Shown here: positions 24,018 through 32,822 of the stretch, piece by piece | How positions within the stretch are numbered: the stretch's first letter is position 1 | Layout of the letters: each line of letters starts with the position of its first letter | Assembly (NCBI RefSeq): GCF_900114475.1 | Contig: NZ_FOTE01000001.1 | Location: 223,753-287,752, forward strand | Length of the DNA: 64,000 nt | Direction: 5' to 3' | DNA from: Paenibacillus sp. 1_12 | GTDB taxonomy: Bacteria > Bacillota > Bacilli > Paenibacillales > NBRC-103111 | The notes under the pieces: generated by a model | Told to the model about the DNA's origin: nothing | The model's database searches: none | What the model saw: the letters and a program-made list of their open reading frames with translations, nothing else | Position numbers and translations under genes: made by a program

Positions 24018-25625
24018 TTAACCTTTCAACACACGCTGATGGAGCTCAGTAACTACTTTACGTGCCGATTCAATTCCTCCGGCCATCCAAGCCGTAATGT
24101 AGCTCATGTGCTCCCCAGCCAAGTATATCCGGCCGTCTGGCTTGCACAACGTTTGATAGGAGGTTTTCCGATCTTCTTCCGTATATGCAGCCCATCCACC
24201 CAAATTGTACTTGATATTTTTCCAATGTACGGAGAACGAAGTTTCGAATTCTTTATAAAATTGCGGATGAATTTTGGCACCTGTGCTTAGTGCGTACTGC
24301 TCGCGCTGAGCAAGAGTCATAGCACCTAACCGATCTGCAGCAGCTCCGTTTGCATAGTAGGCAAGCATGATTCCCTTCTGAGCGTTGTATCCGGTTGGAG
24401 GATAATAGATCGAAGCCAAATCGGTATTGGTTACCGTAGTGCCCCCGTACAACTGCTCGTCTGTTTCCCAGAAGCGGCGTTTGAACTGAATTCCGAGTTT
24501 GCCTGCTGATGCATAATTGATGCTGGAGATCGCTTTCTGCATTTCGGGTGAGAAGTCAGCCGGAATGCTGCGAAGAACCGACAATGGAATCGTACAAATG
24601 CAGAAATCACCAGTGATTTCCTTTACTGCCCCAGTATCTCTGTTTTTGTAAACAACCCGGACTCCACTATCGTCCTGACGGATTTCATTAACCTCGGCAT
24701 GGAACACCATGTTGTGGCCGACGCGCTTCTCGAATGCTTGCGGAATTTTGTCCATGCCGCCAACCGGATGGAACATCATCATTTGTTGGTCATAGCCATA
24801 CTCGCTGGAGAAGAAGTTGCCAAATCCAGAGTTAATGATCGACTTCACATCGAATGGATCCCGAACGACTCCGGCATCGAGCTTGCCGCCTGGTTCTGAT
24901 TGATAACCTCCGCGGGAAGAGCCTTTGTAGAAGAGGTCTGCGTTGAGATCGCCTTCGCGTTTCAGGTAGGCAACCAGCTTCTCTTTTTCCTCAGCATTCA
25001 ACGGCAAATCGAGCGCGTTCTGATTTACTGCTTTGGCCAGCATTTCGGAGACATATCCTCTAACGTCTGCTTTAACTGCACGCTTTCTGATTTTTTGCCC
25101 AGATAGTGCGCCAACATTTTCGCTATAGTAATAACCATGATCGTTAACATTGTTGAATGGTTCAATGGGAATTCCAAATTTACGTATATACTCCATCGTT
25201 ACATGGAACTGAGGGATACGCATAGGTCCTGCATTTAGGTACATATGCTCTCCACTATCAAAACGTGCAACCTGCTTCACACCGCCATTCTCTGTAACCG
25301 TTGTGCCTTTCCTTACAGACCAGATTCTTCCACCGGAACGGGAACGCGCTTCTAGAATCGTAACATCGTACCCAGCCTCCTCTAGCTCATAAGCTGCTGT
25401 CATCCCTGCAATCCCGCCACCAAGAATAATAACCCGCTTGCCATTACGATTGGTTAAGGATAAATCGTTTCTGCTTGGAGGTGTGTACTCCGCTGCTTTC
25501 ATCGTTTCTGGAGAAAATAACCCCATGGTGCCCATTACACTGAATAAGGCAGCTGATCCACCAATTTTACCAACAGTCGTTAAAAACTGCCTTCTTGTAA
25601 TTTCATTTGGTTCCTTACTTTCCAT
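24018..25625 (-). CDS. Tat-exported FAD-dependent amine/amino-acid oxidase
   Basis: The start is ATG 25625, eight bases after AGGAGG; two in-frame ATGs further up lack such a site. The 535-residue protein begins with a Tat signal: ITRRQFLTTVG (Arg11, Arg12) and a hydrophobic stretch to about residue 45. The FAD-binding site follows (VIILGGGIAGMTAAYELE, and LEARSRSGGRIWS), as do the amine-oxidase PMRIP and C-terminal IYLAGEHMS motifs. It should oxidise an amine or L-amino acid to an imine with release of hydrogen peroxide, outside the cytoplasm. First gene of the operon with exported RidA and tatA. Confidence 0.9.
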   Translation of the reverse strand: MESKEPNEITRRQFLTTVGKIGGSAALFSVMGTMGLFSPETMKAAEYTPPSRNDLSLTNRNGKRVIILGGGIAGMTAAYELEEAGYDVTILEARSRSGGRIWSVRKGTTVTENGGVKQVARFDSGEHMYLNAGPMRIPQFHVTMEYIRKFGIPIEPFNNVNDHGYYYSENVGALSGQKIRKRAVKADVRGYVSEMLAKAVNQNALDLPLNAEEKEKLVAYLKREGDLNADLFYKGSSRGGYQSEPGGKLDAGVVRDPFDVKSIINSGFGNFFSSEYGYDQQMMMFHPVGGMDKIPQAFEKRVGHNMVFHAEVNEIRQDDSGVRVVYKNRDTGAVKEITGDFCICTIPLSVLRSIPADFSPEMQKAISSINYASAGKLGIQFKRRFWETDEQLYGGTTVTNTDLASIYYPPTGYNAQKGIMLAYYANGAAADRLGAMTLAQREQYALSTGAKIHPQFYKEFETSFSVHWKNIKYNLGGWAAYTEEDRKTSYQTLCKPDGRIYLAGEHMSYITAWMAGGIESARKVVTELHQRVLKG

Positions 25626-25700
25626 TTCAACAACCTCCTGATCAGCTATCATAGAATCTGAAGTAACCATACCAAATTTTAAATCTCATGTATCGATTTA

Positions 25701-25717
25701 TGTAAGTAAATCTGACA
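25701..25717. promoter_or_regulatory. TnrA/GlnR-type operator
   Basis: TGTAAGTAAATCTGACA is a perfect match to the 17-base consensus TGTNA-N7-TNACA bound by TnrA and GlnR. It lies 76 bases upstream of the amine oxidase ATG and in the divergent gap shared with a TnrA-like gene. A second, imperfect copy with 8-base spacing (TGTGA...TAACA, 25857-25874) abuts the ribosome site of that gene. Confidence 0.75.
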
Positions 25718-25893
25718 TAGTTTTTATTTTCGGAATAAAAAATAGGTAGTTTTCATCATGAAAAATGAATTTTAACTTGATATCATGTTAGAAATGATGT
25801 AAGTTTATTGCCAACGCAGCCTTTATAATAAAAAATTCACAAATAAGTAACGTTAATGTGACATTAAATTAACAAAGAATGGAGGTTGGAAGT

Positions 25894-26145
25894 ATGAATG
25901 AAAAAGTGATGGGAATTGGAATGGTATGTGAATTAACCGGACTTTCTGAACGACAAATTCGGTATTATGAAGAAAGGCAGCTGATTAGCCCAGATCGAAC
26001 TCAGGGACGCACCAGAAAGTACTCATTCGAGGATGTGGAGAGGATCAAGGAAATTCAACAGAAGATGAATGAAGGGTTTAATACTTTCGAAATCAGGCAG
26101 TTGGCTGCCAAAGGCCGATTGACCATCAAATATAGCTGTACATGA
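25894..26145 (+). CDS. Short TnrA/GlnR-like MerR-family regulator
   Basis: The start is ATG 25894, eight bases after GGAGG. The 83 residues are essentially one MerR-type winged helix: IGMVCELTGLSERQIRYYEE and RTRKYSFEDVERIKEIQ closely resemble TnrA of B. subtilis, the global nitrogen activator. The C-terminal tail with which TnrA is held by feedback-inhibited glutamine synthetase is missing; the protein stops after RLTIKYSCT. It may thus sense nitrogen differently or act without control. It overlaps the tatC leader and diverges from the amine oxidase. Confidence 0.82.
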   Translation: MNEKVMGIGMVCELTGLSERQIRYYEERQLISPDRTQGRTRKYSFEDVERIKEIQQKMNEGFNTFEIRQLAAKGRLTIKYSCT

Positions 26146-26159
26146 AAGGAAGATATCTT

Positions 26160-26894
26160 ATGACCGAACCTAACGCAATGACATTCATTGGACATGTAGG
26201 AGAACTGCGCAAACGCATCATTCTTGTATTAGCTGTGGTATTTATAGCGATGATTGCAGGCTTATTCATAGCCCCGCTCATATTTCATTATTTAAAAAGC
26301 ATGCCCCCGGCTTCCGACATGGTATGGAATGTGTTCTCTCCATGGGACAGCGCAAAAATTTATATGAGTGTAGCACTAGCCTTCTCCATTGTCATTTCAT
26401 TGCCTTATATCCTTTATCAGATATGGGCTTTCGTCAAAAAGGGATTAAAACCTGTCGAGCAGGATGCGGCTTTTCTGTACATACCTTTTGCTTTTATCTC
26501 CTTTCTCATAGGGCTTTGCTTTTCCTATTTTATCGTATTTCCGATGAGCCTTGCATTCACCACCAGCATCACCAAAAACCTAGGACTCTCTGAAACATAT
26601 GGGGTCGCTCAATATTTCTCTTTTATGTTTAATATTATAATACCAATTTCCCTCGCATTTGAGCTTCCAATCATTGTGATGTTTTTGACTAAGCTGGGCG
26701 TGTTAACTCCTAAACGGCTAAACGCTTTACGCCGGCACGCCTATCTGATTCTAGTTATTACCGCCAGCTTGATTTCACCTCCGGAAATTATCTCTCATCT
26801 TATGGTCTTTATTCCACTCGTTTTACTGTATGAGATCAGTATTGTGCTCTCACGTGTGGTTTACCATCGCAAGAATCAAGCCGCTTTTACTTAA
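26160..26894 (+). CDS. tatC: TatC twin-arginine translocase subunit
   Basis: About 244 residues with six membrane helices. The start ATG 26160 follows AAAGGAAG. Conserved TatC features are present: HVGELRKRI at the N-terminus with the key glutamate, SPWDSAKIYM in the first external loop, and PYILYQIWAFVKKGL. TatC binds the twin-arginine signal. Cotranscribed with the TnrA-like gene (14 bases apart) and facing the Tat-dependent oxidase and tatA, it makes a minimal TatAC system. Confidence 0.95.
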   Translation: MTEPNAMTFIGHVGELRKRIILVLAVVFIAMIAGLFIAPLIFHYLKSMPPASDMVWNVFSPWDSAKIYMSVALAFSIVISLPYILYQIWAFVKKGLKPVEQDAAFLYIPFAFISFLIGLCFSYFIVFPMSLAFTTSITKNLGLSETYGVAQYFSFMFNIIIPISLAFELPIIVMFLTKLGVLTPKRLNALRRHAYLILVITASLISPPEIISHLMVFIPLVLLYEISIVLSRVVYHRKNQAAFT

Positions 26895-26958
26895 ACAGAA
26901 TTAAATTTCGTATAGTTCCCCACTATGCACGCCGCGATCAATCCATCGCTTGCTACAT

Positions 26959-26988
26959 AAGTCGTGTTTGCGCACGGCTTCTTTGTTA
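26959..26988 (+). terminator. Possible terminator of tatC
   Basis: AAGTCGTG and CACGGCTT pair across a short loop and are followed by CTTTGTTATT. It is weaker than the others in the window. Confidence 0.45.
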
Positions 26989-27102
26989 TTAAATAAAGAT
27001 GGAGATAAACCAAAGAGCCCTCTCTGGCTCATTCCACTAAAGGAAAAAAGCATAAGAAGGCTTTACAGGATAAGACCGTGTGAATCCTAAACGACAAGTT
27101 GA

Positions 27103-27327
27103 TCAAATCGTGATTTCCCCAAGCTTGATCAGCTCAACTACTGCTTGTGAACGACCTTTTACATTTAGTTTTTGCATGACGTTGGATATATGATTACGCA
27201 CCGTTTTCTCGCTAATAAACAGCTGCTGCGCGATATCCTTAGTTGTTTTGTCCTGCACTAACAGTTCGAAAACTTCGCGTTCACGATTGGTTAGCAAAAA
27301 TTTACTTTTGTGGTCGCTGCCCTTCAA
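27103..27327 (-). CDS. gerE: GerE, late mother-cell sporulation regulator
   Basis: The 74-residue protein is almost superimposable on GerE of B. subtilis: LLTNREREVFELLVQDKTTK, then FISEKTVRNHISNVMQKL and KGRSQAVVEL. It is a lone LuxR-type helix-turn-helix dimer that activates and represses late coat genes together with sigma-K. The start is TTG 27327 after a strong AAGGAGGGGTGA. A sigma-K-like promoter lies 60-90 bases upstream. It is a likely regulator of the spore-surface genes at 51-64 kb. Confidence 0.97.
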   Translation of the reverse strand: MKGSDHKSKFLLTNREREVFELLVQDKTTKDIAQQLFISEKTVRNHISNVMQKLNVKGRSQAVVELIKLGEITI

Positions 27328-27388
27328 AGTGTCACCCCTCCTTGCTTGGGTTTTTGTATCATTACAAGGTGTAGGGATACAGTCAAGT

Positions 27389-27418
27389 TAGTTTATGAAG
27401 AGCAGCAATTAATGGTGC
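27389..27418 (-). promoter_or_regulatory. Predicted sigma-K promoter of gerE
   Basis: On the minus strand CATAAACTA (27389-27397) fits the sigma-K -10 CATANNNTA exactly, and GCACC (27414-27418) supplies the AC-type -35 at a 16-base spacing. gerE is a sigma-K gene in B. subtilis. The rest of the 27328-27653 gap shows no gene. Confidence 0.6.
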
Positions 27419-27653
27419 AGTGGCGCAGAAAAATGGGCTTACCATTGTTGGTAAGGTTATCATCTCTTACATAGAATGAGTAGGCACTTAACCTGGTTAT
27501 CGCATTGTGCCTGTCGGGACAAGAGGGCTGGGAACTAAAAAAAGGACATACGGCTTGTAAGCAACCGATAGTCCAGAATTCATTCAATACAGCATACAAA
27601 CGCGTTAGCACAATCAAAATCTGCGGAACCTGGCTTATAGGTAGGAATTCAGC

Positions 27654-28370
27654 TTACTTTTGCAGCTTTATCAGCTCAGTAACCTCTTTGGTGGTAATGG
27701 CATCCACCCCAATCTGGATAAACCTCCGCATAGCCTCAGAATCATTAACCGTATACACCCATACTGCAAGACCAGATGCATGGGCAAGCTCTACGATTTC
27801 TTGACGGCATGTTGCATAATCCATATTCAAACCATAATAAGAATTGAGCACGGCTTCTTCGCATACTTTAGCCGCATACAACGAGTAGTTGTCTCTCTCT
27901 TCGGGCGTAAATTCTTTTGGCGTATTGAACACAACCCGAATATCTTGGTGACGGTTAGTAATGTTTTCGCTGCATCCTGTAATAAAAACCTGATCCATCA
28001 CGTTGAATTGTTTCACCAACTGAATGGTAGGTTCAATTGTTTCCAGAGTTTTTATATCCAAATTTAATTTTATATCATACTGCTTGACGATTTGCAGGAT
28101 ATCCGTCAACTTTACAATTTCATAGTTCTCATACAAAGAGCTGAGCTTCGTCCTGACTTCATATTGATTCAGCTGCTCATAAGTACATTCGTGAAGATAC
28201 GGGGAATCGTCGTGAAGCAAAACGACAGTACCGTCTCCTGCCACTCTCAAATCTACCTCAACAATATCCGCTCCCAAATGAATCCCTTCCATAAAGGACT
28301 CCATAGTATTGTCCGGTGTATTCCCGCACCCTGTATGTGCAGCAATTTTCGGAAACGACAGTTTCTCCAT
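27654..28370 (-). CDS. Glycerophosphodiester phosphodiesterase family protein, altered active site
   Basis: The start ATG 28370 follows GGAGGG by seven bases; about 238 residues. The GDPD barrel is clear: VEVDLRVAGDGTVVLLHDD carries the metal-binding Glu-Asp pair and second histidine, and the C-terminus reads GVDAITTKEV. The first motif, normally HRG...PENT, reads HTGCGNTPDNT, so the arginine is replaced by threonine. The enzyme would split glycerophosphodiesters to glycerol 3-phosphate; whether it is active is open. It has no signal peptide. It follows the LacI-type gene by about 60 bases and may be controlled by it. Confidence 0.8.
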   Translation of the reverse strand: MEKLSFPKIAAHTGCGNTPDNTMESFMEGIHLGADIVEVDLRVAGDGTVVLLHDDSPYLHECTYEQLNQYEVRTKLSSLYENYEIVKLTDILQIVKQYDIKLNLDIKTLETIEPTIQLVKQFNVMDQVFITGCSENITNRHQDIRVVFNTPKEFTPEERDNYSLYAAKVCEEAVLNSYYGLNMDYATCRQEIVELAHASGLAVWVYTVNDSEAMRRFIQIGVDAITTKEVTELIKLQK

Positions 28371-28432
28371 CTTCAATCCCTCCATTACTTAAAATAGAAC
28401 AGTCGTATGCTTCAGCTGCATAGATTCCTTCC

Positions 28433-29479
28433 TCAATATAAGGTGCTAGAGGCCCCTCTGACCGGACCTGTAGTCCCACGAATAATCAGCTTCGGCTCAT
28501 ATTCCACTTTCATAGGTTTAAGCTCTGATTTTTGAATCAAGCGGTTCAGCATGGAAACGGCATCTTGACCCATCTTTTCTTTATCCGTATGAACCGTAGT
28601 TAAGGACGGATTTGAAAGACAGGCAAAATCGATATTATCCGATCCAATGACCGATACGTCCTGCGGTATTCTAAGTTCCTTTTCCATAATAATTCGCATA
28701 GCACCCAAAGCCAGCATATCGTTTGTAGCAAAGATTGCGGTGGGAAATTCTATATCGTGTGCGTGGGAGCGTTCCCATATTGATAAGCAGCCATTGTAAC
28801 CATCATTAAATAAAGATGTCGGTGAAACATACATATGTTCCTTACGAAGCTCACAACCAAGTTCGAGCAAGCGTTGATAAAAGCCCTCATATCTAAGATG
28901 ATGACTCCGATGCTCCTGCGGCCCGGCTATAACACCGATCTGTCTATGTCCTAACTCGTATAAATGATCTGCGGCGAGCCTCCCGCCTTTTCGATCATCA
29001 TTGACGATTTGAGTAACTTTATTGTTTTCTGCTGTACCGTTCACCATCAGATAAGGAATATGAAAGCTGTCTATGTAACCGATCATTTCCTGACTGAGCC
29101 GACTGACTAATATAAGACCATCCACTCTCTTTTCCAGCATGTAATCAGCGGAACGCCGTGACATTTCTTTATCAGTCGAGACGAATACAGAATAATTCAA
29201 GCTTTCTGCAGCTGCCAAAATGGCATCTAGTATTTTTCCGTAAATAGGGTGGGATACAATAGGATAATCATTACGATAAATGATAACGCCAATATTATAG
29301 GTTCGATGCGATACCATGGCCCTAGCCACCGCGTTTGGTTTGTACTTCAATTTTTGAATGGCATTTAGCACTTTCTCCCGAGTTTCGGGACTCGTATAGC
29401 CTTTAGCTGAAATTACACGAGAAACGGTAGATTTAGAAACGTTGGCCATTTGGGCAACATCAATAATTGTATAGCTCAT
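28433..29479 (-). CDS. LacI/GalR family transcriptional regulator
   Basis: The 348-residue protein has the N-terminal LacI helix-turn-helix (TIIDVAQMANVSKSTVSRVI), the hinge helix (PNAVARAMVS) and a periplasmic-binding-protein-like effector domain with VIGSDNIDFACL and SLTTVH. GGAGGTGAG precedes the ATG. It should bind a sugar and repress. A cre-like palindrome is 27 bases upstream of its start, suggesting autoregulation. The GDPD gene follows. Confidence 0.92.
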   Translation of the reverse strand: MSYTIIDVAQMANVSKSTVSRVISAKGYTSPETREKVLNAIQKLKYKPNAVARAMVSHRTYNIGVIIYRNDYPIVSHPIYGKILDAILAAAESLNYSVFVSTDKEMSRRSADYMLEKRVDGLILVSRLSQEMIGYIDSFHIPYLMVNGTAENNKVTQIVNDDRKGGRLAADHLYELGHRQIGVIAGPQEHRSHHLRYEGFYQRLLELGCELRKEHMYVSPTSLFNDGYNGCLSIWERSHAHDIEFPTAIFATNDMLALGAMRIIMEKELRIPQDVSVIGSDNIDFACLSNPSLTTVHTDKEKMGQDAVSMLNRLIQKSELKPMKVEYEPKLIIRGTTGPVRGASSTLY

Positions 29480-29504
29480 TGCTCACCTCCATTGGTTTTA
29501 TTGT

Positions 29505-29518
29505 TGGAAAGCGCTTCC
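29505..29518. promoter_or_regulatory. LacI-family operator (cre-like)
   Basis: GGAAAGCGCTTCCT around a central CG matches 12 of 14 positions of the CcpA cre consensus and is the usual form of a LacI-family site. It lies just before the LacI-type gene. Confidence 0.55.
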
Positions 29519-29531
29519 TATATAAGATCAA

Positions 29532-29627
29532 CAAAAGAAACACACAGCCCGAGAGGAGAAAGCGGACCCTTCTGGAGAAACGAAGTGTTCGCCTTTGCAG
29601 ACGGATTCTTACCCCTTTGGGGCTAAG
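29532..29627 (-). repeat. Dispersed 97-bp structured repeat, copy 2
   Basis: Inverted copy of the element at 3882-3978, differing at about five bases and one indel. The CGAA-GTG-TTCG and GATTCTTACCCC-TTTG-GGGG stems are kept. It lies in the 29480-29887 gap, which otherwise holds the operator and a weak AAAGAG/CTCTTT hairpin near 29660-29690 and no gene. Confidence 0.85.
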
Positions 29628-29887
29628 TTTCGAAAGAATCTGGCTGCAACAGCGATTGAAAGAGGAGTCTGCTTTCGCTGCGACTCTTTGCTGTCATGAT
29701 GTTTAGTTCATCTTAAAATAGCCGTTAATCTCTTACTTTTTTCAGAGTAATTATACTTTACGAGCTACTATTTAACAACTTCTTTATTCCTTTTGTCCCT
29801 GCTGTTATACGGTCACTTCGTTTGCTAGATTCCAATTTTGATGGACGCTGCCCTTCTTATTATCGTCTTGAAGAGCAGCAAACAGCA

Positions 29888-31183
29888 TTAATTTTCTCCA
29901 AGCAGCAGCTTGCCCTTCTGTTTCCATTGTTCAATATAAGGTTCATTAACTGCCCATTGAAGCATAACGATTGACTCGTCCGAAGCAAGCTTGATTGTCA
30001 ACAGTGGCTTTGGAATCAATTTGCCATCATATGGATACATGTTAATACTATCGTTCGATATTACGCCTACGATTTCCTTATTAGGTGAAGCGAACGCATC
30101 CTTGGCATTTGGCTGAAGCTTGCGAATCTCTTCCCAGCTCAAGGGAAGTAAGTCGTAGCTAACGACTGATTCCGGCAGCCTGTACGAAAGAGGCTTCAAC
30201 TGATATTCATAGCCATTATCTGCGGCACGCTCAGTGTATGATGCGACCTGGGGAGTCCATTCGCCGTTTTTGCGAACAATTGTCCAGCTTTCCCCGTTAT
30301 CGTCCTCTTGTTCAGTAGATGAAGTACGAGGACCTGGGTTTTGTGGAGCTCTGGTATTGAGCAATTTTAGTGAAGGCTGAATCGATTCTCCATATAGTCG
30401 CTTCAAGGTCGTATGCGGATCTTGCAAAGGGCGGATGATCCCAGTGCTATTTATTTTGGATGAAGTTAATTCATCTACTTCCTTAACCCAAGCGTATTCA
30501 TATACAGAAGGTTTACCCTGATCCAACTGCCGGATGGATTGCGACAAAGCCACATAACGATTGCCTGCAAAAAGAAGCTTCTCCGCTACTTTCAACGATT
30601 TGGTATTGGATGGGTATGCTTGCACTTGGGGCAATACCCTGTCAGCAGCAGCCATGACCTGAAGCGTATGGGATTCCTCGTTGGCGGCGTTCAGCTGACT
30701 GTCAGGCGCAATTCTGACAAAACCCATTTTGTAGGGCATCAGTATCCCATCTCCCTCAGCGGCCGTCCGCAGCTTCCCTCCCTCCGGCGCAAGCAGCAGT
30801 GTACGATATGTGCTATGAGCGGGACTGCTCCCTGCTGTAGGATGGTCCTCACGAAGCCCGACCAGTACCGCAGAACGGACCCCGTATACAGACTGATCTT
30901 TGGTAGTCGGCAGTGCAGCTTCCGTCTCAAAGGCTGTCATCTCGCGTTGATGTACAACGATTTCATCGTGTCCAACAGACGGCACCCCGTCCACCATAAA
31001 GAAAATGGATGCAGCAATAAGCATAGTGCTCACACAGCCGAATACCAGCATCGATTTTCTCGTATTGTTATGCTTCTGCTCCAAACGATCCTCAATACGC
31101 TTTTTCAACTTCTCGGAGAACCCATTCCTGATGAGCGGTCCGTTAGCCAAGCTTTTTTTCAACTCGTCATCCATCGGATTCAT
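29888..31183 (-). CDS. Membrane-anchored anti-sigma factor-like protein
   Basis: The 431-residue protein has a cytoplasmic part of about 44 residues rich in charged residues, one membrane helix (about 45-66, MLVFGCVSTMLIAASIFFMV) and a long extracytoplasmic domain. Its start overlaps the sigma gene by four bases (ATGA), the standard arrangement of an ECF sigma with its anti-sigma. I see no zinc HxxxCxxC motif, and the outer domain is not one I recognise. It probably holds the sigma factor at the membrane until an envelope signal arrives. Confidence 0.75.
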   Translation of the reverse strand: MNPMDDELKKSLANGPLIRNGFSEKLKKRIEDRLEQKHNNTRKSMLVFGCVSTMLIAASIFFMVDGVPSVGHDEIVVHQREMTAFETEAALPTTKDQSVYGVRSAVLVGLREDHPTAGSSPAHSTYRTLLLAPEGGKLRTAAEGDGILMPYKMGFVRIAPDSQLNAANEESHTLQVMAAADRVLPQVQAYPSNTKSLKVAEKLLFAGNRYVALSQSIRQLDQGKPSVYEYAWVKEVDELTSSKINSTGIIRPLQDPHTTLKRLYGESIQPSLKLLNTRAPQNPGPRTSSTEQEDDNGESWTIVRKNGEWTPQVASYTERAADNGYEYQLKPLSYRLPESVVSYDLLPLSWEEIRKLQPNAKDAFASPNKEIVGVISNDSINMYPYDGKLIPKPLLTIKLASDESIVMLQWAVNEPYIEQWKQKGKLLLGEN

Positions 31184-31731
31184 GGCTCAAAAGTCTCCTT
31201 TAACTTGGATATTTTATTGCGGGCATGAAACAATCTTGACTTTACCGTTCCTTCGCTGACACCGAGAATATGCGCCATTTCTTTCATGGAAAGCTGGTAA
31301 TGGGCAAATAGGAGCAGTACCTCACGGTACTTCGCTGGAAGTGTAAGCACCAGCTTCCACATATCACTAGTCGCCAGCTTGTCAATAACGATCTGTTCCG
31401 TGGAAGGCTGCTCGCCCTTCGTTGGAATAAACTCCATCAACGTCACTTTACGATAAAACGCAGCTCTCCTAAAATCCAAAGTCATATTGCGGGTAATCGT
31501 CAATATCCACGTTTTCACAGAAGACTCACTTCGAAATGTACACAAATTACGGTATACCTTGATAAATACTTCCTGTGTGATATCGTCTGCTTGGTCCCAT
31601 TGCTTGGTCATACTGAAAGCATAGTTCCATACATCTTTGCCATATGCCGTCATAAGTTCTTCCAATATCTCTTTTTTATCCGAGCTTTCGGACAAATATC
31701 TTAAGTATTCGAAATTCATTTTGGAATCCAC
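31180..31731 (-). CDS. ECF RNA polymerase sigma factor
   Basis: About 183 residues. I place the start at GTG 31731, where GAGGTGG lies five bases before; the frame stays open further up into a region that also forms the end of the deacetylase gene, but without a better site. Region 2 (DDITQEVFIKVYRNL) and region 4 (LPAKYREVLLLFAHYQLSMKEM...GVSEGTVKSRLFHAR) are clear. It partners the downstream membrane anti-sigma. Confidence 0.88.
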   Translation of the reverse strand: MDSKMNFEYLRYLSESSDKKEILEELMTAYGKDVWNYAFSMTKQWDQADDITQEVFIKVYRNLCTFRSESSVKTWILTITRNMTLDFRRAAFYRKVTLMEFIPTKGEQPSTEQIVIDKLATSDMWKLVLTLPAKYREVLLLFAHYQLSMKEMAHILGVSEGTVKSRLFHARNKISKLKETFEP

Positions 31732-31847
31732 TACTGCCACCTCAATTATTAGACGATCCGCTATCACTTTTCGTTTCCAGTGAAGTATCCCGACGTCCAC
31801 TCTTATTATCAGTTTACAGTTTTGTGGGCAAATGGAAAAGGATTTCT

Positions 31848-32822
31848 TCAACGAGCCTCGTTCAGCTGCGGAACAGTGACCATCTGGTAGCCATCCAGCT
31901 TCAATTGGGCGATCATTTCCGGAAGAGCTTCGACAGTATTGTCCAAATTACCGTTTTTGCCCCCGAAGCTGTGCATTAACACAATCGCACCTGGTTTCGT
32001 ATGTGATTTTACATTTTGCAGGATACCTGCTGCACTCGTTCCAGCCCAATCCCGCGGATCGATGCTCCAGCCAACTAACGGTCGATTGGATTGTGCCAGC
32101 AGTTTTTTCAGCTTATCCGATACGGCCCCATAGGGTGCTCTTACCATTGTCGGTTTGATCCCGATAGTCTTTTCGATTAGAACATCCGTATCCTTGATCT
32201 CCTGCTGAATACGCTCCAAAGAGATCTTGGATAGATCGGCATGGTCCCAGGAATGATTGCCAATCGCATGACCTTCTTCGTGAATACGTTTGAGAATTTG
32301 CGGATATTTGGCCGATTGAATACCTACGACAAAAAAAGTCGCTTTGATTTGATTCTCCTTCAAAATATCGAGAATACGTGGCGTGTACACTTCATCAGGT
32401 CCATCGTCAAAAGTCAGTGCTATCCGCTTGGAAGAGACCGGATCCGTTTTGGGAGCTGCGGCTGCAGCAGGCTCAGGTTTGATTTCTGGCTGCTGCTGGA
32501 TAGCAGGAAGCGGACGCTTCGATTCTGTCGGTAACGGCTGATCATTGGCAGGTAATGTCGATTGAATGGGTGGTGAGGGTTCAGCAATGGATACTGCTGG
32601 CTGAACGTCAGCGGCTTTCGGTTGATCGTTGGATACTGACGGCTGCGGCGCCTTCAAACGAGCCTCGGACGCCTCCTCCACCTGTTCCATTTTGTGTTTC
32701 TCGGGCAGCGGAAGCACACTGCCAGTTACGGTAAAATTAATAAGAGCCATACTGACCATACTGCAAAAAGATATGCCCATAATCCACTGCTGCTTGCGTT
32801 CTTTAAAAATCGACACTGCCAT
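31848..32822 (-). CDS. Polysaccharide deacetylase (CE4), membrane-anchored or secreted
   Basis: The 324-residue protein has an N-terminal hydrophobic helix (about 13-35), a Pro/Ala/Gln-rich linker to about 125, and a NodB-type CE4 domain. All five motifs can be read: TFDDGPD, HSWDHADL (metal His pair), RAPYGA, DPRDWAG and VLMHSFGG. It should remove acetyl groups from peptidoglycan or a related amino-sugar polymer at the cell surface. It lies just upstream of the ECF sigma gene, so it may belong to its envelope-stress regulon. Confidence 0.9.
   Translation of the reverse strand: MAVSIFKERKQQWIMGISFCSMVSMALINFTVTGSVLPLPEKHKMEQVEEASEARLKAPQPSVSNDQPKAADVQPAVSIAEPSPPIQSTLPANDQPLPTESKRPLPAIQQQPEIKPEPAAAAAPKTDPVSSKRIALTFDDGPDEVYTPRILDILKENQIKATFFVVGIQSAKYPQILKRIHEEGHAIGNHSWDHADLSKISLERIQQEIKDTDVLIEKTIGIKPTMVRAPYGAVSDKLKKLLAQSNRPLVGWSIDPRDWAGTSAAGILQNVKSHTKPGAIVLMHSFGGKNGNLDNTVEALPEMIAQLKLDGYQMVTVPQLNEAR

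Noticed and set aside
29467..29706. Short plus-strand frame over the second repeat copy
   Set aside because: No ribosome site, and the matching protein string in the first copy is broken by an indel, as expected for non-coding repeats.
30539..31228. Open frame of 229 codons on the plus strand
   Set aside because: Antisense to the anti-sigma gene; composition is irregular and there is no ribosome site or family.
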